Source of the DNA: Phallusia fumigata
Taxonomy: Eukaryota; Chordata; Ascidiacea; Phlebobranchia; Ascidiidae
Direction: 5' to 3'
Assembly (NCBI GenBank): GCA_008931825.1
Contig: QXVZ01014505.1
Location: 45,525-109,524 of the forward strand
DNA: 64,000 nt
The position numbers and the translations under genes were made by a program. How positions within the stretch are numbered: position 1 is the first letter of the stretch; every line of letters starts with the position of its first letter. Below the pieces are notes generated by a model. The model was not told where the DNA came from. It saw nothing but the letters and a program-made list of their open reading frames with translations, and did not search any database. This document shows, one piece after another, positions 34,067-44,161 of this stretch.

Positions 34067-36876
34067 ATGAGTCTAATCAATGCCTTATCAGCTCAATCAA
34101 GTGTAACTTGGACAGCTTTGCTTTGTCTTGTATTTTTGTTGGCGTATTACTGGTACCGAAGGCCGAAGAAATTTCCACCTGGACCACGCGGTTTTCCATT
34201 GCTTGGAGTTGTTCCTTGGGTTGGAAAATATCCAGAAAGAGTTTTTGCCAAATGGAGCAAAACATATGGGCCTATTATGTCTGTACGAATGGGAACACAA
34301 GACTGGGTTGTGCTCAACGATTATGACAGCATTCAGGAAGTAAACGTTTTAAATGAATAACTAGGGGCTTTTAGTTTGTTTAGCCTTTGTTGTAAGAATT
34401 ATAATTACGTATTAAACTTTCTGTTTTTAGGCATTGGTAAAGAAGAAGGAGGTATTTTCAGGAAGACCAAGAATTCCCGTTTTCGAACAATTTCATCAAA
34501 ATCATGGCATTGTGTTTATAGATGGGTCAAAGTGGAAATCTCAACGAAAATTCGGCTTAACAACTTTGCGAGGGTAAGAGTTTTGAGTGACAGCAAAAAA
34601 CTGTGACCGTGTGTTTCCCCAAAAACATTGACTTGACTATTAAAGTGACTTGGAAAGATTGAAACTTTCTGTAGATTTGGAGTCGGCAAACGTAGTATGG
34701 AAGAAAGAGTTCAAGAGGAGGTCGAATGCTTATGCAAAGCGATACAGGAACAAGAAGGAAGGCCTTTTGATATACTGGTGAGACTTTCGCCGGCGGAGTT
34801 ATCAGTTAAGAAACAATAATCTTATATTTTTTCCCAGGCTCAACTAACGAACGCAGTGTCAAACAACATTTGTAGCGTGATATGTGGAAAAAGATTTGGA
34901 TATGACGACAAAATGTTTACAGAGGTTATATCTCGATTAAGTGGAAGGTACGTGATCTTTAGTAGAAGGGGCTGCTCAAGCCTTTTGCATTAGCGAAACA
35001 AAATGCCTTACGGATCGATGGGCGAAAAAATAGCTTGTTTACAATCGGAATTGCAAGGATAAACATAAAAACAAATCTTGGGTTTAAAATGTGTGGAGTA
35101 TGTTGAAATTTTTTTTTAATGTGCCTCATTTCGAAAATTTGAAATCACAGTTCATAGTATTGAAATTCGAAAAACATACACCCATACAATCGAACATCTC
35201 AACGTTTCGGCAAATCTGTTGTCATTCTAAAAAGTATTGAAAAAGCATAATAAACAGGGCAATTGAAGGCAGCATTAAAATCGACGCGATAGACATTGAA
35301 AGGGTGAGGGGGCAAAGAGCTTATTATACCTTAAATGTGGGTAAACAGCACCTATCGTTAAATGGGCAAAGTTTGTGGTGTGATTGTACTGTTGGAATCC
35401 CTCGGCACCCAGGATCTACTACCAAAACTCAACATCGATGAGTTGTTGACTTTTATATGGTCCAGCATGTCGTGAAGCAATCATTACTCATTCACACCCT
35501 ACGTCATTAATTACCGTATCCCTAAATTCATTTACAGAGAGTTAGCAATCCGTTATGTATAAAATCCCCTCTATAAAACCACTATGTTCGCCATATATAT
35601 TGAAAAGTAACCCATTTTATGTTTCCAAAATGTTTCGAAGATTTGGAGATCCGATAACAAGCCTCACAGTAAGCATTCTTTCATTTGTGCCGGCTCTAAT
35701 GAGTGTTCCACCATTTTCATGGGTCAACAAAAAGTTTATGATAGACATTCGCTTCGTATTGGGTATGTTACCAATTTTTATTCAACAATTAAATTCAAAT
35801 AATTTATGTCTGTATGTTACTTTAAGATTTCTTGAAGCAAGTTATAGCTGAGCACAAAATGACATTCGACAAAGAAAATCCTCGTGATTTCATTGACGCC
35901 TTTATTCAAGAAATGGATTCGGGAAAAGATCATTTTACGGTTTGAAGTTTTAACAACATTTTGCTAAAACCGATATAATTATTATTTGGTTTGTTACTTA
36001 CTTGGCACCTCGTTACGATTACAATTTCTTTTTAAAACGATTATCTGTTGTAAATAGGAAATCCAGTTGCTGCAGTTTATACGAGATTTGTTTGTGGCTG
36101 GAACTGAAACCACAACGAGTACTGTACGATGGTCGATTCTGTCCATGATCCATTATCCCAACACACAAAAGAAATTATATGATGAGATAAAAAATGTTGT
36201 TGGTAAGATTTATGAAAACAGCATTATAAGCACATTTAGGCTTGATCTAAAGCGATATCAAACAGGTTCGGAATCAGTCGTGACAATGCAACATAAATCA
36301 GATATGCCCTACACATCAGCATTCATCGAGGAGATTTACAGGTTTCGAACACTTGTGCCACTGAACGTTCCCCACGCGACCAATAATGACGTTAAAATCA
36401 ATGGATACTTCATTCCTGAAAATACTCAGGTATTGGTAAAATCAAACATGACGTATTAAAATACAACCACTACACTATAACGCTTTAACAGCACGCTGTA
36501 GCTTGTTGTATTTACTTGTAACAACAAACATAGAAAGTGTAAATTCATCTATTTGCAGATAATCCCAAATTTATGGGCCGTTCACAACAATCCAACGTAT
36601 TTCAAGAACCCAGATGTATTTCAACCTGAGCGCCACTTAGATGACAAAGGAATGTTTGTCAAATCTGGTCGAGTTATTCCGTTTTCTGTTGGGCCACGTC
36701 ACTGCTTAGGAGAACAACTGGCCAGGATGGAAGTTTTCATTTTCCTGGTTTCTTTGGTCCAGAAATTTGAATTCCAAGCGAATCCCAATGATGACAAGTT
36801 GCCTGAAATCGTCGACGGTTCAAATGGTGGAGCCTTTGTGCCTCTGCCATTTAAAGTTGTTGCCGAGGAAAGATAA
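34067..36876 (+). CDS. CYP2-type cytochrome P450, copy 1
   Basis: Nine exons join in phase: 34067-34339, 34431-34573, 34675-34777, 34838-34947, 35641-35762, 35827-35939, 36058-36202, 36266-36429 and 36559-36876. They encode 496 residues, the normal P450 length. Features: an N-terminal membrane anchor (about 16-30), a proline hinge PPGP (37-40), the I-helix AGTETT (302-307), ExxR (EIYR, 359-362), and heme-binding FSVGPRHCLG with ligand Cys440. The exon number and the first intron (E|A before LVKK) match vertebrate CYP2 genes. A membrane-bound ER monooxygenase of xenobiotics or lipids is expected; the substrate is unknown. The 63-nt intron 7 has no in-frame stop, so its retention would add 21 residues. 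A tandem paralogue follows 2.6 kb downstream. Confidence 0.93.
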
Positions 36877-37012
36877 CGTTATGCGACACAAACTGCTCAT
36901 ACCTTTACTTAAAACGTGAGCTTTTTAAAGCTTAAAATGCCTACGTATAATTATGTTAAGCCTTGCTATGCAGATATTTGCTTGTTGTCTAATCTTCCAG
37001 GCAGTATATTTT

Positions 37013-37018
37013 AATAAA
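37013..37018 (+). terminator. Polyadenylation signal of P450 copy 1
   Basis: AATAAA about 137 nt after the stop codon. Confidence 0.7.
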
Positions 37019-38958
37019 GTTGTTTCTGTTTTACATTAAATTTTACAACTTCAAATGTGCAAATAAGAGCCAATCAGAAATAATTTGAATGAAGTACGTT
37101 GGCAATCCCAAAACGTTTAGATTCATTGGTTTTATTGTTGATTGATATTCAGGTGCACCGCGGAACCGACTGACTGTAATTGAGGTTTTTATCGTTTTAT
37201 TCAATGAAAATTTGTGATTAAAGAAATCCATGTAAACTTAAACATCGCTAACGATTGCCATCATATTGTGTCATCTTTTTCGCTTACGCAATGTAAATGA
37301 AATGTCCTTTTTTTATGCAATAATACAAATTATTAGCTGCTCGTGGCTTTGCAATGTCCTGCATTTGTTTGTTGATGTTGAGCAAAAAAACAATGAGACT
37401 TGCTTAGTAACCTCAAAGTCAACGCACCTAATTTAAAACAAACTTCCTCTTTAAAGTTTTTTAAAAAGTGGACATTGGTCGATATTCGAACACATATTGG
37501 GCACATATTGTGTTTATTTAACACATATCACGAGCAAATTTAATGTAGCCTAACGTGATCTAAGTTCATTCACAACGTGCGGTAACGAATTTTATCGCGC
37601 CGACGTCCAGCTGGTTGGAAAAATTCAAGCCTTAAAAGTTTCATCGACCTAAAAGTAATTACTCTTAAAAAATCTTTATTGTTGTATAGTGGAAAGACGG
37701 TAAACAAATATTTCAACATTGGTATATGTTATCATTCTATCTTCGCCTTGCTCACACATAACTGACATATTGTGACGGATTTACAGGCACGAACCGCAGG
37801 CCTGTTTATAACGGGTAAAAATTACATCAAAACCCCAAGGATTACAAATAGTTGTTACATTTGGTAGTCGGAAATACAGCAGTTTATTGGTTTTGTTCGG
37901 TAGTTTTTTACGAAGAAACAATATTTCTAGGTTACATGTCAACATAAACATGATACATTAACAAAACTACCATTTGACTGATTCCATGTCGCATTATGCA
38001 TAAAAATTGTATTTTATAAAGTTTATCTGATGAGGCGTGTATTTTCTTGTCAAAACTATGACATATACATGAAAAATTAACATCTGCCAGTTCTAAGTAG
38101 AATTTTTTTTCGGACTTCGCAACTCTATCAGATGTGTAATAAACAATCATCAAAGCAGAAAACACTGGTAAATTAAACAAAAATATTTATAACGACACGT
38201 ATCGAACGGCCGGTGCAGGGATTTACAAAAATCTGGCTGTATTGTCTGAAAAACGCACCCAACTATAAAGACAACCCCAGTTGACATATTGTAGACTTTC
38301 ACATTGGTAGGCCTAAGTATCCTAATTGTAATCATAAATGAAGTGGAATTAGGAAGTACTTAAACAAAGTTTTCGGAAAATATAATTTAAGTTTTTATTT
38401 AGCTACAGTTCTATTTTGTAACTTGTTATGCGCCGCCCAGTTTGGGGATTATCCCCTTTGAAAGTTGATGATGCAACTCGACCGTAGAAAAAAAATTTAT
38501 TTCGTCACCCCCGGTTTCGCGTTGTTGCAATGATGCAACCAGCCCTCTAGTTCATAGTTTGCTAAACTCGTTGCAACCAAGGGAAATCGGTTGGCAGCAA
38601 AAAACAATAACACCATTACTTTTTAGTTACAAAAGTTGTTACAGGTTTAACAATGCAAGCAAACTCGATACACGCTGATTTATGTAGTCAAAAATAAATC
38701 AATATAATTCCGATTATGACGTTTTGGGAGCAGTTATCGCCATTCTCTTTCACTATACCTGTGTAAACAAACGCGCTGTTTTAGAATTCGTCTTAGCTCT
38801 GGTAAAATATGCCCCGTTATCGGCTTATCATGGATCAGTGATTTTAAACAAACTTCGTATGCGCCGAGAATCAATTTTCAAAATTATTTCATTAACCATT
38901 TAGGAGTAGAAAGCAACACCGATTTAATTTCAAGTCTTGGCCCGTGATTGCGTCAGCG
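37019..38958. other. Intergenic interval between the P450 genes
   Basis: No exon recognised; no P450 fragment or pseudogene seen between the two copies. Confidence 0.5.
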
Positions 38959-39044
38959 ATGACTTGGCAACTTCGTTACGTCATGTGTGACATCATAAGG
39001 ATGATGCAATTGCACTAAAACGTCAAGCCGTTTTGGCGTATAAA
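38959..39044 (+). promoter_or_regulatory. Candidate promoter of P450 copy 2: ARE-like site and TATA box
   Basis: TATAAA lies at 39039-39044. About 75 nt upstream, ATGACTTGGC (38959-38968) fits the antioxidant-response consensus RTGACNNNGC. The string CCACACTTAAG just downstream (about 39067) recurs before copy 1 (about 33998). A splice acceptor immediately precedes each start codon (TTTTTACCAG|AAAAC and TTTTTGTTAG|AAAAC), so the 5' UTR is probably interrupted by an intron. Functional use is inferred. Confidence 0.45.
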
Positions 39045-39467
39045 ACAGTGCGTGGAAAATCGCTACCACACTTAAGTTAAGGTGAGGTAATCAGAAGGCT
39101 TGAAGTTTTAAAGTTTAAAGTTGCAATTTGCAACAAGTGTACGTTTATGGGGCAAAGGAAGGCTTCCGACAAACCAGTGAGCGTGATTGCGCAACTTTCA
39201 CACTTCTCTTTCTCCTCGCTTTCTCTTTCTTACTCCTTTTCGCGATCGCAATTGTAAAGCAGCGTCAACGCTTGAAACCCGTTTGCGCGTGACAGTCAAT
39301 ATTCGTCAAATATTTGTCTTGTATTCGAAGGTCGCAGTCACACATTAACCTTTAAACATCAAAAACGTGACCTACCATCAGTCGGACTGTAACCCTATAG
39401 TTGCACGTACTTTGTAGGCTAAACTATAATGTTTTATGGTGTGTTTTTACCAGAAAACTGTAGCATA

Positions 39468-42053
39468 ATGAGTTTAATTGATGCTTTATCAGCCGAGTTA
39501 ACCGCAACTCAGGCAGTTTTAACTTTTTTGGTATTTTTGTTGGCGTATTACTGGTACCGAAGGCCAAAAAACTCTCCACCTGGACCACGCGGTTTTCCCT
39601 TGCTTGGAGTTGTTCCGTGGATTGGAAAATTTCCAGAACAAGTATTTGCCAAATGGAGCAAAACATATGGGCCTATTATGTCTGTACGAATGGGAACGGA
39701 AGACTGGGTTGTACTTAACGATTATGACAGCATTCAGGAAGTAAGCGTTGTGTATACAAAGCGGGGCTTTTGGTCCCATATTTTAAGGTTTTAAACACTA
39801 TAAGTCAGGGTGCTGTGACCGCACTGATTACTGATGTAAATAATCTGTGTTTAGGCATTGGTGAAGAAGAAGGACACGTTCTCCTCCCGACCAAGAATTC
39901 CCGTTTTCGAACAAATTCATCAAAACCATGGCCTTGTGTTTATAGACGGGCCTAGATGGAAATCTCAACGAAAATTCGGTTTGGCAACTTTGCGGGGGTA
40001 AGTATTTTAATTCACAACAAAAAGCCGTGCTAACTCTATATTTTCCACAAACCACTCACTTGAATAATCCAGAAACTTGGAAAAATCCTGACGTCGTAAG
40101 TCAACTTAAAATAGTGGCTAACTCAGTCGATTCCCAACCTTTTATGGTGCATTCCTCTCTTTGCTTACTTTGGAACGTTTCATTCCTCCCCACTAGACAA
40201 AAAGTGACATAAGGTAATGTTAAAAGGTTTGCAACCACTGGTCTACCCACAAGGAAATACTACACTTATCATGAAGAACTAAACCATAAAGAAGAAATTC
40301 CTCCCCTTAACTCCCGAAATTCCCTGGGGAGGAATTCCTCCCTGATTAGGAAACACTGGGCTAAATGCGTTTAAAACCTACTGTAGATTTGGAGTCGGCA
40401 AACGTAGTATGGAAGAAAGAGTTCAGGAGGAAGTCGAATACTTATGCAAAGCGATACAGGAACAAGAAGAAAAACCTTTTGATATACTGGTGAGATTCTC
40501 ACATGCGGAGTTGCCAATAAAAAAATGACTTCATATTTTTTCCCAGGCTCAACTAACGAACGCAGTGTCAAACAACATCTGTAGCGTGATATGTGGAAAA
40601 AGATTTGGATATGACGACAAAATGTTCACAGAGGTTATATCCCGATTAAGTGGAAGGTACGTGACCTTTACAACATGCCTTGAACCTTTAATCTTCTACT
40701 TAAAAATAGTTTTGTAAACAACCTATAGGTTTGAAAAGTTCCACTCTTAACATTATACCTGACGACCAATCCTCCAGATAAGTTTAGTGGATAAAAATCC
40801 GACTTTTGTGCATTATGAATGTTACAGTGCTCAATGTTATTTTCAGTTTTGTTGATCCGATAACAAGCCTCACGATAAATATTCTCATTTTTATGCCGGC
40901 ACTCACGAAAGTTCCACCATTTTCATGGGTAAATGGAAAGCTCATGGATGACGTACTTTTTATACTGGGTAAGTAGTAACTATTATGTCAAACATTTTCA
41001 AAAAACCTTGTCAATATGTTACTTTAAGATTTCTTGAGGAAAGTTATAGCTGAGCACAAATTGACATTCGACAAAGAAAATCCTCGTGATTTCATTGATG
41101 CCTTTATTCAAGAAATGGATTCAGGAAACGATGATCATTTTACGGTTAGAAGTTGTAACTTTAACTCGTAACTAAATTAATTTTTTTTAAATTAAGTTTA
41201 TTGTTGTTTCACCTGCTCAATTTGCAGTACTTTGAAAAGTAACTAATTTCTGTTCCAAAACCTTCGTGTGTTGTAAGCAGGAAATCCAGTTGCTGCAGTT
41301 TATACGAGATTTGTTTGTGGCTGGAACTGAAACCACAACGAGTACTGTACGATGGTCGATTCTTTCCATGATCCATTATCCCAACACACAGAAGAAATTA
41401 TATGAAGAGATAAAAAATGTTGTTGGTAAGATTTATGAAAACAGCATTATAAGCACATTTTGGCTTGATCTAAGTCTAAAGCGATATCAAACAGGTTCGG
41501 AAGCGGCTGTCACAATGCAACATAAATCAGATATGCCCTACACATCAGCATTTATCGAGGAGATTTACAGGTTTCGAACACTTGTGCCACTGAACGTTCC
41601 CCACGCGACCAATAATGACGTTACAATCAATGGATACTTTATCCCGAAAAATACTAAGGTATTGGTAAACCTGGTTTACAGCACTACATTACAAATGCAA
41701 AGACTCAACAGATACACATACATTTTAATTTGCAGATAAGCCCAAATTTATGGGCCGTTCACAACGATCCAAGTTATTTCAAAAACCCAGATGTATTTCA
41801 ACCTGAGCGCCACTTAGATGACGAGGGAATGTTTGTCAAATCTGGTCGAGTTATTCCATTTTCTGTTGGGCCACGTCACTGCTTAGGAGAACAACTGGCC
41901 AGGATGGAAGTTTTCATTTTCCTGGTTTCTTTGGTCCAGAAATTTGAATTCCAAGTGAATCCCAATGATGACAAGTTACCTGAAATCGTCGACGGTTCAA
42001 ATGGTGCAGCCTTTGTGCCGCTGCCATTTAAAGTTGTTGCCAAGGAAAGATGA
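39468..42053 (+). CDS. CYP2-type cytochrome P450, copy 2
   Basis: Nine exons join in phase: 39468-39740, 39855-39997, 40387-40489, 40547-40656, 40847-40968, 41029-41144, 41281-41425, 41495-41658 and 41736-42053. The product has 497 residues. Every exon has the same length as in copy 1 except exon 6, which has one extra codon (DSGNDDHF against DSGKDHF). Motifs: anchor, PPGP hinge, AGTETT (303-308), ExxR (360-363), FSVGPRHCLG with ligand Cys441. The last exons are nearly identical to copy 1, while exons 2 and 5 are more diverged (RFGDP in copy 1 is SFVDP here). Intron 2 has gained a 235-bp hAT-type element. Intron 7 is 69 nt and again has no in-frame stop. An ER monooxygenase of unknown substrate is expected. 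Confidence 0.93.
40124..40358. mobile_element. hAT-type MITE in intron 2 of P450 copy 2
   Basis: The left end CAGTCGATTCCCAACCTTTTA and the right end AGGAAACACTG are degenerate CAGTGGTTCCCAACC-type termini. The flanking octamers GGCTAACT (40116-40123) and GGCTAAAT (40359-40366) match at 7 of 8 bases. The element is absent from the matching 91- to 101-nt-class introns of copy 1, so it inserted after the gene duplication. Confidence 0.72.
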
Positions 42054-42584
42054 AGGAATAATACAAAATTGCAAAACTTGTAGTGACGTTTTCCCAACTT
42101 AATTTACGTCATCTATATCACAATTCTCGTTTATAGTGTGTGTTTCAAACCATATTTAGGTTTTGCAATGTACATAGTGTTTTAGTTGTTTAATTCGTCC
42201 TTCAGTAAATTTTGTTTGCTTTTATTTTGTTCTTTTTATAAATTAATCAACATAAATGAGTAAACATGAGACATGCTAATCAAAAAATACTTTGGCAATC
42301 TTAAACTATCTTAAGGCGAAAACTGCTAGATACTTGAAGGGTGCAACGAGGCAGCGTTGGTGTTGATGCAAAAACATTGACGCACGAAAGATTTAGGGAC
42401 TTTTAAAAGGGAGTCGTGAACTAAAAAAAGTTTAAGAAGTCCAGGTTTGGACGACACTGTACGTAATCTGTATCGATTTCAACCTCTTGACTGATAATAA
42501 ACTAACAAACAGTGGCAGGAGAGTAAGATATGATTTTTTCACAAGATTAACATTAAGAGCCGAAGTGCGCAGTTAAGTCAGCTA
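42054..42584. other. Non-coding interval after P450 copy 2
   Basis: 3' flank of P450 copy 2; no AATAAA close to the stop and no exon recognised. Confidence 0.5.
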
Positions 42585-43935
42585 TAGGGCTGGATTAACC
42601 ATTGAGCAAAATAATCACGTGCTTAGGGCATCAAGGGGGTGCACTACAGAAACTTTCCACAGCCGAAAAAAATGTTTTGAAGTTTTTATTTTGAATTTCA
42701 CATATATGTTGGCACCTATGACGGCTGGTCAACAGGCACTGAGGAACAGCAGCACCCCCCTAATTTACAAAAAAAGTTTAACCACATAAAAATAGTACAA
42801 ACAAATGTTATTAATTAGTTATGACTATCGATAACTCTGTGTGTTGATTATCTGGCATGAGAAGAACAGTGTATCCTTAGCTAAATAATAATGAGACTTT
42901 GATATTAATTAAAATGATTATTTCGCTTAACAAGAAAAAAACACTATATCATTACGAACAAGTGCAAAATTCAACTACTGTGCTGCCACGATCAAAAAGC
43001 ACTGACAATTAGCTAACGACACGCATTAGAATCCTGACGTGGCGCAGGCATCTACGCGTGAAGTCACAAAAACTCCGAGTCGGCACGTCACTAAAATGTA
43101 GAAATACAATTAAGGTCACGAATGCACTGCGCTACGTCGTATGCGCAAGAACGAATGTAGCCACAAGGACTTTAGTTCCATTAATGTCTAAATGTCTTTA
43201 ATAATGTTGCTTTTGTTGCATATTGCCTATTTGTAGCTTAATATATGTTGATTAAAAACAATTTGGTGCAGCGTTTTTGAACTTTGCAGAGACAACAAAG
43301 CGCTGTATTAAATATTACAGTCGCGTTGTAGTCCTAGTTTATTATTATGTCAATATAATGCAACAATGGCCGTGGATTCACTGATAACAATTGCGAGTTT
43401 AAAGTCATAAACGCTCTTGCCCATTTGCCTGGAACTTGAAGCTAGTGCGATTTGTCTGGTAAGTTCTTGCCCGCACTCGCACAGCCCGCCGGTCGAATTT
43501 TTAAAAAAAATCTGTTTTTTAACTAAAAACTAGAGGTGGCCGCCTTTGTGCCTAAAAACCTGGCTGCCGTGTACTCGGCGCCCAAGTGAAGTTATTTTTT
43601 ATTAATTATACGTTACAAAGAAACATGTTTAATCTTCTAATATCTCATTTATTCGTGTAACAAAATATCAAGTTTTTAATGACTTCCTTATATTTTATCC
43701 AACCAAAGAGTTTTTATGAATGCACGGCCGGTATTACAAAGACTTTAAAATATATGTGCGCGGCCTTAGAGAATAGTATTTGCCGCCGCTTGATTGTGCA
43801 CCCCTGCTCTATTCTAGGCACAAATTAAAAAAAATGTACCACGCCATCTGATCAGGCTCGCTTCGCTCGCCACCACTGTATGGGGGCGCCAAGATCTTAA
43901 GTGCTCAAGATATTTAAAGGGTTTAATCCGGCCCT
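42585..43935. mobile_element. 1.35-kb non-autonomous hAT-like element
   Basis: The left terminus TAGGGCTGGATTAACC and the right terminus GGTTTAATCCGGCCCTG are inverted copies of the CAGGGCCGGATTAA end known from hAT-type elements. The flanking octamers GTCAGCTA (42577-42584) and GCTAGCTA (43936-43943) match at 6 of 8 positions. The interior has no meaningful open frame and no visible transposase. Confidence 0.75.
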
Positions 43936-44161
43936 GGCTAGCTACCAAACTATAATTCATTTGGCAACTCTATTAATAACTACAGCCTGTAATTTGGTTT
44001 ATTTGCAAAAACTACGTGACATGTAGCAGTTTTACTGCAATTACAACGTTTAAACAAACACTAAATAAAGCGACAGTAAACGGCTAAAATCAATTGCTAA
44101 AGGTGCACAAAATATTTAATAACAGAAACATTTTTCAACAATTTCTGCTTTTCCATGCGCA

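Noticed and set aside
36203-36265. Reading the P450 exons 7 and 8 as one exon with a 21-residue insertion
   Set aside because: GT-AG ends, and precise joining to VVGSESVV as in other CYP2 proteins, support an intron. The read-through form is kept only as a hypothesis.
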